This document shows, in pieces, positions 47,821 to 58,559 of a stretch of 64,000 nucleotides of DNA (its first letter is position 1; the number at the start of each line of letters is the position of its first letter). Made by a program: the position numbers and the translations under genes. Below the pieces are notes generated by a model. It worked only from the letters and a program-made list of their open reading frames with translations, searched no databases and was not told the DNA's origin. Source of the stretch: Mactromeris polynyma (lineage: Eukaryota > Mollusca > Bivalvia > Venerida > Mactridae); contig JASFXZ010000043.1 in the NCBI GenBank assembly GCA_032209605.1, positions 1,164,819-1,228,818 of the forward strand, read 5' to 3'.

Positions 47821-48093
47821 AATTGTACAACTGATCCAGCAGATGAAGGGAAGAAAATGGTGTGTATAATGCCTAACATTCTTCCTTTGATGGTTTCCAT
47901 GGATCAAAGTGAGCTTGTCCACACCTATGTCTACTTTAAAATGGATGGTATAGATGCACTGAAACGTCTACAAGAAACTAATCCATCATTAAGTAGATAT
48001 ATATACAATCCAAACCCAACGATCAGCAAGTTTGAAGAAGCTGATTATGTCCGGATCTTTGATATTGGTGCGGAGGACTCTCTAGAGATTAAG
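47821..48093 (+). CDS. MET-like receptor, coding exon 9: IPT3 end and IPT4 start
   Basis: Acceptor AATATTTCAG, donor AAG|GTAAGA, both phase 0. Encodes NCTTDPADEGKKMVCIMPNI ... YVYFKMDGIDALKRLQETNP, then YNPNPTISKFEEADYVRIFD and SLEIK (residues 782-872). FKMDGI and YNPNP.I..FE correspond to FFMLDGI and VHNPVF.PFE of vertebrate MET, locating the IPT3/IPT4 border. Confidence 0.93.
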
Positions 48094-48944
48094 GTAAGAA
48101 AGGAGGAATCATTTCACTTTTTGAAGGAACAAATACAGTCGGACCTCATTCATTTGAATTCATCGGGTCCGAAAATTTATTTCGAATAAAACATAGAAAG
48201 ATACATCGGGCCTGATATTTATTTCGGATGATACCGAGTATTCAGGTAGACAGTTGTTGAATAAACGAGGTCCGACTGTAATTGGGAAAGGAACTGTCTA
48301 AACAATAGCTCTACATCAGTGATTCAAAATGCAAACTATCATTGAAACACTGTCATCGTGTGTTTACTTTTATTTTTGGAAATCATGTATTCACTATCTA
48401 GTATTTTTGTTATCAGAATGCATTAGTGTTAATATCACTTTTAACAATTTTGAATTTTTTTTATTTTAATAAAGTCGTGAGAGAAATAACTTGTATTTCA
48501 ACTTTTTGTACATGATTTTATCTGACTAATTTTTTTATGCCAGTTAATAGATTGGGATGTATAATAGTTTCACCTAAGTTGTTCAATCAATAACTTTAGA
48601 AGCATAAATTTTGTTTAATCATTACCAAATTTGGTCAAAATGTGTATTGGCATAATATCTCTGACAAGTTCGATATCAGCCATATCCCTCGAGTTACTAA
48701 GGAGTTATTGCCCTTTAATTATAGAAGTCTTGTCCTATCAATAACTTTAGAAGCATTTCAGTATATGTATGGGCATAATACCTCGGACAAGCTCGATAAC
48801 CAGTCATATCGCTCGAGTCACTTTGGAGTTATCGCCCTTTGATTATAGAAATTACCTAAAATTTGTCTCGTTTTACTCCGACTTATGATGGGCGTATTTT
48901 GTGACAGTTTGCCACTCATAAAAATTTATAACCTGATATTCCAG
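48094..48944 (+). other. intron 9 of the MET-like gene
   Basis: Phase 0. A P2 element starts 40 bases after the donor. At 48575-48850 a segment of about 130 bp (ATCAATAACTTTAGAAGCAT ... GAGTTATTGCCCTTT) is tandemly duplicated with divergence and resembles the body of the hairpin-headed repeats. Confidence 0.75.
48134..48280 (-). mobile_element. TIR element family P2, inverse orientation
   Basis: TACAGTCGGACCTCATTCAT then TTGAATTCATCGGGTCCGAA; right ATAAACGAGGTCCGACTGTA. The central GAAATGGGCTA part of longer copies is deleted. Confidence 0.9.
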
Positions 48945-49100
48945 GGTGAAGACATGACAAGAGGCCTTCATAGAACTGAATACACAGTTCTGATTGGTCG
49001 AAATCAATGTAACGTTACATTCCTTGGTAACAGATTCCTACACTGCTTGCCTGAGAAACCAACAAGTGTATCAATCAATGAACCTAAACAAGGTGTCGAG
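48945..49100 (+). CDS. MET-like receptor, coding exon 10: IPT4
   Basis: Acceptor GATATTCCAG, donor GAG|GTGAGC, both phase 0. Encodes GEDMTRGLHRTEYTVLIGRN, QCNVTFLGNRFLHCLPEKPT and SVSINEPKQGVE (residues 873-924). The IG...C.V....N.L.C.P pattern is typical of an IPT domain core. Confidence 0.92.
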
Positions 49101-49382
49101 GTGAGCTCATGTTGTCTTTCAAATAATACCCCAACTGGTGAGCATTAGTCTCTAATCTATGCTTATGCTTACCAGCTGGGCTATAATTGAAATGATACTT
49201 ATCCTATAAAAGTAAAGTGTTTATTTATTATAGTGTCACCCGTACTTAAAGAGCCAGCCATTTCTGACTTATGAGACACTTATTTTGTGAGCACAATTTT
49301 ACTTCCTGATTCCTATCCTTTAATGCCAGCCTGGTAGGCATACAGTAACCATTATTTAACTTGCTGGCAACTGACCAATCAA

Positions 49383-49450
49383 CCATATCAGAACGGACCC
49401 CTACCTGGATTCGAACCTTCGACCTCCTAAGGAGGATGCCTTAACCAAGG
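49383..49450 (-). mobile_element. tRNA-derived SINE head
   Basis: On the minus strand CCTTGGTTAAGGCATCCTCC is a good A box region, and GAAGGTTCGAATCCAGGTAG contains a near-perfect B box GGTTCGAATCC. Spacing fits a tRNA-like promoter, but stems are incomplete. SINE rather than functional tRNA is my reading. Confidence 0.6.
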
Positions 49451-49464
49451 GAGACGGTTATTAA

Positions 49465-50676
49465 TACAGTCCAACCTGTTTTAAGAGACCTTCATTGGGA
49501 ATCAGCCGATAAGGTCACATATGACAGGGAGTAATACAGGTTAATACAGTCAGTGACTTCCGACCTCTTCCAAATACAATGTCATTGTAATATATAGCTT
49601 GTAAGATGAATCACTGTAGCACTGTTATTTTATTTCTTGTTTATTTTATTCTTGCTATTAAAGTTTAAACAAAAACGTGAATAGTCGTAGCACAGACTAT
49701 AAGACATAAATCATCAGAATATACAGGCAAAAACAATACTTATCTGAATTTACTATAATAATTTTTATTCCTCGTAAAATACGGAGCGGGCTGCAATACG
49801 GACCGTACGGTACGGATTTTATCACATACTATACCCGAAAACGAAAGTAATCGCATGGTTATTTTTTAATTTTCCTAGTTGATGTCTTGCGATGCTGGAG
49901 TAAATAGTTAAAGAATTAAACGTGGGTTGCTGAATAAATACACGTTTTCTACGATGTCGTCGGCAATTTAAATTTTTACGAGATGGCATTTTCAGCGATA
50001 TTAGATTCTGTTAAATTCCTGTAGAAAAGCCGCCATTGGCTCAAGAATTTACGTTTATAAATGAACCGTAAACTTATTTCAATCGTAAGTCACCTTTCAA
50101 AGTGTAAAGAACAGTTTGCAACTTTTTCTACTGTCAATCGTTATTTCGGCATATCAAACACTGCAAATATTGAACCAATTTAGTTCTCTGGAATGTTATT
50201 ATTATGTGTTGCACATGTCTATGACAAGTGTCGGGTACGCGGGACGTGATCTGATTGGGTAGAAGTGGTTTTAATGACAAGCGACAAGCTCCGCCTCCGA
50301 TTGTTTTTGGCAAGTGTGTGAATAATCATGTCATTATACACGCGAGTTATACAGACATTGAGAACTGGTCTCAGCCGCTTTTAACCGCATTTGGCACATG
50401 ATCTAAATACAACACGATTTGTTTGTTTATTAAAGTTTCACACATTTCTATTGTCTTCAGACATGACAATTGGCAATAAATTGACTGTTTCAAAGTCGCT
50501 AAAAACAGTCTACGGGTGCGTTTGGGCGACACTTTTCATGGTCGCTAGTCGCGTCAGACAGGGAGTCGTTTAATTCAGTGTTATTATAGAGGAAAACTCG
50601 TCGGGGGCAAGATTTATAGTCGCATATGACAGGGAGTCGCTTAATTCAGTGAGTCGCAAGTGCAGGTTGGACTGTA
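49465..50676. mobile_element. TIR element family P4, 1.2 kb
   Basis: Ends TACAGTCCAACCTG and the inverse CAGGTTGGACTGTA. ATGACAGGGAGT followed by TTAATTCAGTG-like text recurs near both ends (49524, 50560, 50627). No transposase frame. TACAGT..AACCT ends place it with P1-P3. Confidence 0.82.
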
Positions 50677-51000
50677 ATTATATATTATACGGTTATATAT
50701 TATTATGTCCTATGAAACCTTTCGATTGCACATGCTGAAACAATTGATAAATATAAATAGACAGTTGCTGACTTTATACTTAAGTATTTTCATGAAATTG
50801 GGGTCAGATTCTTGAGTTTGCCAAGTAGTTGATCAGAAGGGTAAGTTATTGAAACAATTCAGCACTTATTACTATAGTTTGTCGCAATAACTCAACATAT
50901 ACATACACTCAAAGCAGGAAGTATCATCATAGTTCACTTTGTGCAGAGCGCAGTAAGCTATATTTCTATATTAAGCAACACTTAAATTCTTACATTATAG

Positions 51001-51277
51001 GTTCGTGTTGGCAAATACTTGTCCTATGATGTTGGTTTCCTGAAATTCTACATGGAGGAAGTTGTTGATAAAAGCTCACTTGACCTTGGAGTAATCGTTG
51101 TTGTTGTGATACTGGCACTCGTCATTGTGGCCAGTATAGTACTCCTTATTATTATGAAGAAGAAAAAGACTGGACCATTTAGGGACAAGCGTGCCAATAC
51201 TTTCCATTATGTACAAGGTCAAGATAGGTTACTTGATCCTGAAGGTCAAAGGTTAATGGATCAAAACAGACAGAATG
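51001..51277 (+). CDS. MET-like receptor, coding exon 11: stalk, transmembrane helix, juxtamembrane start
   Basis: Acceptor TACATTATAG. Encodes VRVGKYLSYDVGFLKFYMEE, then the helix LGVIVVVVILALVIVASIVL-LIIM (residues about 953-976), the stop-transfer KKKK, and FRDKRANTFHYVQGQDRLLD. This fixes topology: Sema to IPT4 outside, kinase inside. Phase 1 donor ATG|GTAAAT. No obvious DYR Cbl-type motif in this part. Confidence 0.95.
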
Positions 51278-51297
51278 GTAAATGATTATGCTTGGTC

Positions 51298-51558
51298 TAG
51301 GGGCCTTATTTACAAACATAATAAGACTGAAATTCAGACTTAATACTTGAAAATGTTCAATGTTCTTGTTGCTACTATGTTGTTGTAACAATAAAGATTT
51401 TAATAAAAATTGTCAAAAGTGCAAAGTGGGTAACAACAATAATTATTCAGACAAAATTTCGCTCATTTAAATTGAATGAAAACAAAGGGCTGATAAATAT
51501 AACCTTTTTGACTTGAAAGTCTAAGTCTGAGCTTAAAATGTCTATAAATAAGGTCCTA
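51298..51558. mobile_element. TIR element family J
   Basis: TAGGGGCCTTATTTACAAAC then ATAATAAGACTGAAATTCAG; right GTCTAAGTCTGAGCTTAAAA ... AAATAAGGTCCTA. The inverse ends match over about 45 bases with mismatches. Confidence 0.72.
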
Positions 51559-52224
51559 AGACAGGAATTGTCTGCTTCCTGTGATGTGCTGAAAAAAGTT
51601 GTGCTGTAGTTGTTGTTTTTTTAAATCAAACATTTGTTTGTGGCGTATCTGTGTCTGCCTTCCAGGATTTTTAGCCCTAAAACTTTGAATGGGAGTTGAA
51701 CTATAAAGGTTAGATAAGTTATATATGACAGGCATACTTATAGGCCTTATTATGGACAATTGTTGCTTTCTCATTTCCATCTGCCATCGGCTGAATGTAA
51801 TGATATTTACGAAACTTACTGGTATATCAAGTTGTTTAAAATGTTCTATAACCTATCTAATGAATACAAGAATTGTCATCTGAAAAAAATGCACTTAATC
51901 AGAAATTGTTGATAATATAAAATGATTTTAAACCAGGGATCTACTTTATGCCCCATCATTTTATTAGCAAGGGGCTCGTCAGAGCCAATTGCTATAGTAG
52001 ATGAAATCTGCTAACACTCATCGGATGATTCATCCCAAGTCTTACATTCTGAACCGCCAAAGGCTACATACTCCTGAAGAAAGTAGTCCTTGTCTAACAA
52101 TGAAATAGCGGTAAGCATTTGCGATATCAGCTAGAAAACTGATTTCAGCTGACTTCACTTACGCAAAAGAAAGAACCCCAAAGAAACTTGCTGATCAAAT
52201 ATTGCAAATAATTAATTTAAGTAA

Positions 52225-52407
52225 TACAGTCAGACCTCGTTTATTTGGCAATCTTCTATCCAAATAATTTGTATCATCCAAAATAAATATCAGGTACCGA
52301 TGTATCTTCTCATGCATGTCAAATTGAAATGGGCTATATAGAATCCATGTATTTTTCAAAATAACATTTCGGACCCTATCAATTCGAAGGAACGAGGTCA
52401 TTGTGTA
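52225..52407 (+). mobile_element. TIR element family P2
   Basis: TACAGTCAGACCTCGTTTAT at the left, AAATATCAGGTACCGATGTA and TGAAATGGGCTATATAGAAT inside, GAACGAGGTCATTGTGTA at the right (terminus altered). Confidence 0.88.
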
Positions 52408-52450
52408 TATATCGTGGTAAGTATTGCAATACATTGCAACAATATTGTAG

Positions 52451-53090
52451 TACGAGGGGTGTTCGAAAAGTTTCGGGAATATTGTCATATCTCCTTTAAT
52501 AATAAATATTTTTAAACAAATTTTCGACTGTAAAGATATCAAAGTATATTTTATCAAATACATAACTTTATTTTTATATATTACAAATATTGCACATTCT
52601 ATTGTCGCTATAGCAACATCATTGTAAGTGTTGCCTTGGTAACCATAGACGAATGTGGTGGAGCGTTGTCATGGGAATTGCTCCTTAATATGAATATTTT
52701 TTGCTATGGGTTCATTTTCACTTCTTTATAGATAAGCACTTCCTGTTGATCACATGATACAGAAATTACGTCACTAACGTCATTTGAGAAACACTGGAAA
52801 CGTTAACATGCAATCTCGTGCAATTTTAAACGGTAATGTGGGCTTGTAATTTCATTTGTACCCTATGCCCCTAGAGCACTTGCTACTGAAACAGTGAACG
52901 TGCCCCGCTCACGTCGACATGACGTTGCTATAGTGACAATAGGATATGCGTTATTTGTAATACATAAAAATAAAGCAATGTATTTAATAAAATATACTTT
53001 GATATCTTAACAGCCGAAATTTTGTTTACAAATATTTATTATTTAAGGATATATGACAATTTTCCCGAAACTTTTCGAACACCCCTCGTA
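52451..53090. mobile_element. mariner-like non-autonomous element with very long TIRs
   Basis: Ends TACGAGGGGTGTTCGAAAAG and the inverse CTTTTCGAACACCCCTCGTA. The inverted arms run about 160 bases each (AAAGATATCAAAGTATATTT versus AAATATACTTTGATATCTTA; TTGTCGCTATAGCAACATC versus GACGTTGCTATAGTGACAAT). TA at both borders fits Tc1/mariner insertion. No transposase frame in the roughly 300-bp centre. GAGGGGTGTTCGAAAAGTT is a known mariner-type terminus. Confidence 0.85.
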
Positions 53091-53167
53091 TATCATGGTA
53101 TGCTTTATGTGTATCATGACACCCCTACTCTTTATGCTAATCTGTATCACTTTTAGAAATCTTCATA

Positions 53168-53352
53168 TACAGTTAAACCTCATTAATAAGACCACCCTTG
53201 GGACCCTTGAAAACTGGTCTTAACATTGAGGTGGTCTTAATTTTGAGGTTGAATAAAGATAAAATGAACAGTGAAAATGAACTTGAAAATTGTGTTCTTA
53301 AATTTCAGGTGGTCTTATTACTGAGGTGGTCTTAAACTGAGGTTTTACTGTA
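53168..53352. mobile_element. TIR element family P1
   Basis: TACAGTTAAACCTCATTAAT at the left; TGGTCTTAAACTGAGGTTTT then ACTGTA at the right. Full length, with GACCACCCTTGGGACCCTTG. Confidence 0.9.
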
Positions 53353-53387
53353 TTATATATGGTAATTGAATTGCACATATGTTTCAG

Positions 53388-53534
53388 CTTATCAAGAGCA
53401 GGGGACATCAGGTGAGGCCGCTGGTTACAGTACATTCAGTACGGGTATTGATGAGGAAACCAAGTTGTTACTACAAGATCAGAACCTACTGATAGACAGA
53501 AGTATACTGGATAGAGCTGAATTACTTGGGGCTG
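53388..53534 (+). CDS. MET-like receptor, coding exon 12: juxtamembrane and start of the glycine loop
   Basis: Acceptor TATGTTTCAG. Encodes AYQEQGTSGEAAGYSTFSTG, IDEETKLLLQDQNLLIDRSI and LDRAELLGAG (residues 1017-1066). The juxtamembrane region is Ser/Thr/Gly-rich, then LLGAG opens the kinase glycine loop. Phase 1 donor CTG|GTAAAC. Confidence 0.93.
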
Positions 53535-55744
53535 GTAAACTATTCCTTGAATCAAAAGTTAACTAAAGTGATCAAGGACTTTTGCTTTAATTATATTTTA
53601 ATTTGCTATAAAAAGTATGTTAAATATATTGTATAAAACAAAGTAATGGAGGCTATGAAATGCAAAGTTCAACACTTATGGCTTAAGCCAAAAATACTTA
53701 AATTTAAGTGACTTTTAGCATTTTTTTACCTTTATTAAACGTTTATTAAGGAATATTCGGTATAATATGTAAAACCAATATTTGGAGAAGAGCCCATTAC
53801 AGTGTTTCATTGCATATTGATGATAATGATAAGCACTAGCATCTTAATTGGGCAGACTGCTGGCTGAAGTGTGGAGTGTCTGACTCCTGATTGGACAGAC
53901 TGCTGGCTTAAGTGTGGAGTGTCTGACTCCTGATTTGATTGGGCAGACTGCTGGCTGAAGTGTGGAGTGTCTGACTCCTGATCTGATTGGGCAGACTGCT
54001 GGCTGGAGTGTGGAGTGTCTGACTCCTGATCTGATTGGACAGACTGCTGGCTGGAGTGTGGAGTGTCTGACTCCTGATTTGATTGGGCAGACTGCTGGCT
54101 GAAGTGTGGAGTGTCTGACTCCTGATCTGATTGGACAGACTGCTGGCTGGAGTGTGGAGTGTCTGACCCCTGATTTGATTGGGCAGACTGCTGGCTGAAG
54201 TGTGGAGTGTCTGACTCCTGATCTGATTGGGCAGACTGCTGGCTGAAGTGTGGAGTGTCTGACCCCTGATCTGATTGGACAGACTGCTGGCTGAAGTGTG
54301 GAGTGTCTGACCCCTGATCTGATTGGACAGACTGCTGGCTGGAGTGTGGAGTGTCTGACCCCTGATCTGATTGGGCAGACTGCTGGCTGAAGTGTGGAGT
54401 GTCTGACTCCTGATCTGATTGGACAGACTGCTGGCTGAAGTGTGGAGTGTCTGACTCCTGATCTGATTGGGCAGACTGCTGGCTGAAGTGTGGAGTGTCT
54501 GACCCCTGATCTGATTGGACAGACTGCTGGCTGAAGTGTGGAGTGTCTGACTCCTGATCTGATTGGGCAGACTGCTGGCTGGAGTGTGGAGTGTCTAACT
54601 CCTGATCTGATTGGGCAGACTGCTGGCTGAAGTGTGGAGTGTCTGACCCCTGATCTGATTGGACAGACTGCTGGCTGGAGTGTGGAGTGTCTAACTCCTG
54701 ACCTGATTGGGCAGACTGCTGGCTCAAGTGTGGAGTGTCTGACCCCTGATCTGATTGGACAGACTGCTGGTTGAAGTGTAGAGTGTCTGACTCCTGATTG
54801 GGCAGACTGCTGGCTGAAGTGTAGAGTGTCTTGACTCCTGATTGGGCAGACTGCTGGCTCAAGTGTGGAGTGTCTCACTCCTGATTGGGCAGACTGCTGG
54901 TTGAAGTGTGGAGTGTCTGACTCCTGATTGGACAGACTGCTGGCTGAAGTGTGGAGTGTCTGACTCCTGATTGGACAGACTGCTGGCTGAAGTGTGGGGT
55001 GTCTGACTCCTGATTGGGCAGACTGCTGGCTGAAGTGTAGAGTGTCTGACTCCTGATTGGGCAGACTGCTGGCTCAAGTGTGGAGTGTCTGACTTCTGAT
55101 TGGGCAGACTGCTGGTTGAAGTGTAGAGTGTCTGACTCCTGATTGGGCAGACTGCTGGCTCAAGTGTAGAGTGTCTTGACTCCTGATTGGGCAGACTGCT
55201 GGCTCAAGTGTAGAGTGTCTGACTTCTGATTGGGCAGACTGCTGGTTGAAGTGTAGAGTGTCTGACTCCTGATTGGACAGACTGCTGGCTGAAGTGTGGA
55301 GTGTCTCACTCCTGATTGGGCAGACTGCTGGTTGAAGTGTGGAGTGTCTGACTCCTGATTGGGCAGACTGCTGGCTGAAGTGTGGAATGTCTGACTCCTG
55401 ATTGGGCAGACTGCTGGCTGAAGTGTGGAGTGTCTGACTCCTGATTGGGCATTACTGCTGGCTGAAGTGTGGAGTGTCTCACTCCTGATTGGGCAGACTG
55501 CTGGCTGAAGTGTGGAGTGTCTCACTCCTGATTGGGCAGACTGCTGGCTGAAGTGTGGAGTGTCTGACTCCTGATTGGGCATTACTGCTGGCTGAAGTAT
55601 GGAGTGTCTGACTCCTGATCTGAAGGTTGTGAGTCAGAAAATTTCCCTTGTGCCAGGTTGAACCGCTGAGTCTGAATATTCGTGTTGAAGAGATATAGGG
55701 ATAAGATTGATGTGTTCTTCACATATTACATATGTTTATTGCAG
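53535..55744 (+). other. intron 12 of the MET-like gene
   Basis: Phase 1. About 1.8 of 2.2 kb is the 43/48-bp array at 53846-55620. Flanks are AT-rich. Confidence 0.85.
53846..55620. repeat. 43/48-bp minisatellite, about 38 copies
   Basis: Unit GATTGGGCAGACTGCTGGCT, GAAGTGTGGAGTGTCTGACT, CCT, with or without an extra GATCT. The 48-bp form fills 53930-54770; the 43-bp form fills the rest. The 48-bp form is divisible by three, which creates 344-351 codon minus-strand artefact frames. Confidence 0.95.
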
Positions 55745-55828
55745 GACATTTTGGCAGTGTATACAAGGGCTACTTGAAGTATCCTGATGAGAAGGAAGAT
55801 ATGTTAGTGGCTGTAAAAACATTACATC
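55745..55828 (+). CDS. MET-like receptor, coding exon 13: glycine loop and catalytic lysine
   Basis: Acceptor TTTATTGCAG. Encodes GHFGSVYKGYLKYPDEKEDM then LVAVKTLH (residues 1066-1093). With exon 12 the nucleotide loop reads GAGHFGSV, and the ATP-binding Lys of AVK is near residue 1090. GHFG.VY.G matches vertebrate MET. Donor ATC|GTATGT, phase 1. Confidence 0.94.
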
Positions 55829-56021
55829 GTATGTGTACTTATATAATAAATCTGTAAACTGATTCACCTCTGTACACAGTAAATATAAGAAATGTATCAA
55901 GTGAAACAAAGAGTTACCTAACATGAATTGCAAGTAAAGCCGCCATGTCTCGCTCTCAATGTATAGAAAATACTGTTTGTTACCACAAAATGTAATGTAC
56001 ATTTATCTGTAATTTAACACA

Positions 56022-57003
56022 AATAATCCGAAATAAATATCAGGTCCCAAGGTAAATTCTGAGGCACGTTGAATTGAAATGGGCTATTCAAAACAATGTA
56101 TCGTGGATGGACCGGTTTTGGTGACCATAACATTAATTCACTATACACTGGATAAATATATTAAAAACATAACAATATCAACTTGTTACAGTTAGTTTAC
56201 TTTCACATAAACAATGGAAGCTGCCACTTTGTTGACCTAAATTGTATCGGGTCACAGAAAAAGATTGGTACCAGTTTTGGTGACTTATGGTACCAGTTTC
56301 GGTGACCTCTGATATTATCAATTAATACAGTGTGTGTGTGCAAAAGTTTACAATTGTAAAACTCAAAACTAACAACTAACTTCACTTGAAACTATGAACT
56401 GTCAAATAAACATATGTACAATATTTTTAAGTGTATCTAATACAGATATTCTTCAGAATGCCAAGGACAAATAAAATATTAAAAAGCCTTACAAATAGAG
56501 ATTTTCATTAAAACGATAATGAAACAATATTGTTAAGAAAAATTATGCATATGTGAGACCACTTTATATACTTTTGGGCACACGCTGTACATAAAAATGG
56601 GCGGGACTTAAGTAAATCACGTAAAATTTGTTTAGTTTAGCAGAAGACGAGCACCTGCTCGAGAGCTCGAAAAAAAAAATGTGTTTTTGGACAGTTTTGT
56701 GGTCATAATAAGGGTTATGGTAAAAAAGTATTAAGAAAATTGACTGATTTGTAGCATGAAAAATAGCGTTTTAATTACGTCTTTGAAGCACATTTTCGAT
56801 ATTTGTCTTGATGCTGTGACAGGTATTTGTTTACCCAAAAGTACGCAAATACCGATGACGTACTTCTGGATTTCACTTGGTGATTTGCATGCACGGAAGA
56901 CAATTCACCGAAATAAGGTAGTCACCGAAACAGGGCAATCAAAGATATTATTCGAAATAAAATTTTGAACCTGATGAATTCAAGTCCAAGAGGTCTGACT
57001 GTA
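56022..57003 (+). mobile_element. TIR element family P2, interrupted
   Basis: The left part ATAATCCGAAATAAATATCA ... GGGCTATTCAAAACAATGTA ends at 56101. The right part TATTATTCGAAATAAAATTT ... GAGGTCTGACTGTA resumes at 56946. Joined, they give the family order without loss, apart from the missing first 30 or so bases at the left. Confidence 0.82.
56102..56945. mobile_element. 844-bp insertion inside the P2 element
   Basis: Flanked by TAT on both sides (56099-56101 is GTAT-ending; 56946-56948 TAT). Near the ends, CCGGTTTTGGTGACC (56112) and its imperfect inverse GGTAGTCACCGAAACAGG (56918) form a subterminal inverted pair. Internal copies GGTACCAGTTTTGGTGAC and GGTACCAGTTTCGGTGAC lie at 56267 and 56289. 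No long frame. Family unknown. Confidence 0.72.
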
Positions 57004-57319
57004 TTTTCATTTACTCAATTCAGCTGAACTTTTACTCAATTAAGTTTTCACTCATATATGTATCGGTGTTAAGTCTGCAACAGACCAACGTCAAATATTT
57101 GAGTTGAGTTTTCTATCAAATCTGTTATAGATATCTCAGATAATTTGAGTGAAATTAAAATATGTGTTTTGAGTATGTACTTATTTTTTGTGAATTTGGA
57201 GCCTTATAACTTAATCCCTCTACTGGATGAAAGAAAATGTGAAGTAAAATTTTATCAAGTTATGTTATGGTAATCATGAATTTGAGTTAACTTGTTTAAA
57301 CAACTTATATATGTTTCAG

Positions 57320-57412
57320 AAAACAGCCCAAGGGAAATCGATGTTCAGGCTTTTTTGAAAGAAGCTATAATAATGAAGGATTTCAACCATCCCAATGTAC
57401 TGAATCTTATAG
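57320..57412 (+). CDS. MET-like receptor, coding exon 14: helix C region
   Basis: Acceptor ATGTTTCAG. Encodes [20 protein letters not shown] then [11 protein letters not shown] (residues 1094-1124). FLKE carries the helix C Glu (about 1108) that pairs with the catalytic Lys; IIMKDF.HPNVL.L is a MET-family hallmark. Donor TAG|GTTTGT, phase 1, a weaker donor. Confidence 0.94.
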
Positions 57413-57764
57413 GTTTGTGTTATCATTTGTAAATGAATTTATACAGGTATTCAATAGCGCCATTGTTGATTCAAATTTTTGCGGATCAATGATATTGATA
57501 TATAGATCAAAAGACAAATATCTAAGATATATCAATTATATTTTTTAATTCCTTTAATAGACTATTAATTGACACTATCAACTAGAGCATTGTTTAACAA
57601 CTAAGTTCTTGAGTTCTTGAGTTCTCTCCCTTTATCCCTTCTGTATAGAGAAGTCTAGAAGAGATTAAGGGACAGAACTCGTGACAATCTCCTGTGCTTC
57701 ATAGTGATGTAAATAATCTTTAAAATTACTCATTCATAAATGATTGTGTTTGTTCTGTATTAAG
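57413..57764 (+). other. intron 14 of the MET-like gene
   Basis: Phase 1, 352 bp. Contains a short family G inverted-repeat element at 57601-57696. Confidence 0.8.
57601..57696. mobile_element. inverted-repeat element family G, short copy
   Basis: GAGTTCTCTCCCTTTATCCC then TTCTGTATAGAGAAGTCTAG, AAGAGATTAAGGGACAGAAC and TCGTGACAATCTCCTGTG. Arms are only about 15 bases apart, so it would fold as a near-perfect hairpin. Confidence 0.75.
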
Positions 57765-57856
57765 GTATCTGTCTGGGGTTGGATGACATGCCTCTGGTTG
57801 TTCTACCATATATGAAACATGGAGATCTTCTCACTTATATAAGAAGTGAGAACAAT
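57765..57856 (+). CDS. MET-like receptor, coding exon 15: hinge
   Basis: Acceptor GTATTAAG. Encodes [20 protein letters not shown] then [11 protein letters not shown] (residues 1125-1155). [13 protein letters not shown] is identical to the hinge of vertebrate MET as I recall it. Donor AAT|GTGAGT, phase 0. Confidence 0.95.
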
Positions 57857-58559
57857 GTGAGTATATGTGTTATGTTACCATTTGTATTGTTAAAAAAGAA
57901 TGTCGTCCTTTTATCATACGTAAATGGGAATGACTCCTATGTAGACATGTATAAGCTGCAAGCCACTGAGATGAATAGTGTTGAAACAAATTATGTAAAA
58001 ATGACGAGGCAAATTTTCAGAAGGAGACAGCGATAATAAGCCTCGTGAGAGACCATCGTGTAAGGACTTGAATATTGTTGCATCTGTGAAAAAACACAAT
58101 TGAAATGGACTATCGTAAAACAGTGCGTAAGGTAGTGGAAGAAAATTGGGATGAGATAAAATAGACAGTCAGGACATTCAACAGGATACTGGATAGACGG
58201 TGGTTTCATGAGAAATGGATACATCGCCATCAGAGATGCATTGAGCAGGAAAGGGATTCGTTTTTCTCCTGCCTTTCTATACCAAATCTGGGTCATATAT
58301 GAAGCCAATCTAGAGGTCGAAGGTTGTAACTCCGGATGAGGCTAATGTTCTCAATTTGGCAGTAGATAAAACATTTAAGTCATTTGTTGCCCACCTCTGA
58401 TTCTTATTGGAAAGTTGCCAGTGGAGGAACAGTACAGATTGGCAACCCAGCCACACTAGTTTAGTCAACTGACCCACATAAAGCTGAAAAAGTTGTAAAA
58501 CTTGCGTAAAATTCTTAACAAAACTGGTCATATTTATATTGATTAAATAAATATTGCAG
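57857..58559 (+). other. intron 15 of the MET-like gene
   Basis: Phase 0, 703 bp. Fairly GC-balanced compared with neighbouring introns (58030-58350), with no tandem repeat. A forward frame here reads GYWIDGGFMRNGYIAIRDAL with stops either side; I do not recognise it, and it could be a decayed transposon fragment. Confidence 0.6.

Larger units (their letters stand above)
49101..51000 (+). other. intron 10 of the MET-like gene
   Basis: Phase 0. Holds a tRNA-derived SINE head (49383-49450, minus strand) directly followed by a 1.2 kb TIR element (49465-50676). The rest is AT-rich. Confidence 0.75.
51278..53387 (+). other. intron 11 of the MET-like gene
   Basis: Phase 1. Contains four TIR elements: family J 20 bases after the donor (51298), P2 (52225), a mariner-like one (52451) and P1 (53168) ending 35 bases before the acceptor. 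51559-52224 is AT-rich with nothing recognised. Confidence 0.8.
55829..57319 (+). other. intron 13 of the MET-like gene
   Basis: Phase 1. Holds a P2 element split by an 0.84 kb insertion (56022-57003). The remainder is AT-rich. Confidence 0.78.

Noticed and set aside
43742..48944. Introner-type origin of MET introns (TIR element insertion creating the intron)
   Set aside because: The elements lie inside the introns, leave 20-45 bases on the donor side and hundreds on the acceptor side, and do not supply either splice site.
49383..49450. Functional tRNA gene
   Set aside because: A and B boxes are present, but acceptor and D/T stems do not pair convincingly; a SINE head is more likely.
53807..54878. 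Gln/Ser-rich repeat frames of 344-351 codons, minus strand
   Set aside because: Created by the 48-bp variant of an intronic minisatellite; two overlapping frames are equally open, and no flanking domain exists.
58030..58310. Coding exon or transposase fragment in intron 15
   Set aside because: Exons 15 and 16 join in phase with continuous kinase homology, and the local frame is bounded by stops with no recognised motif.
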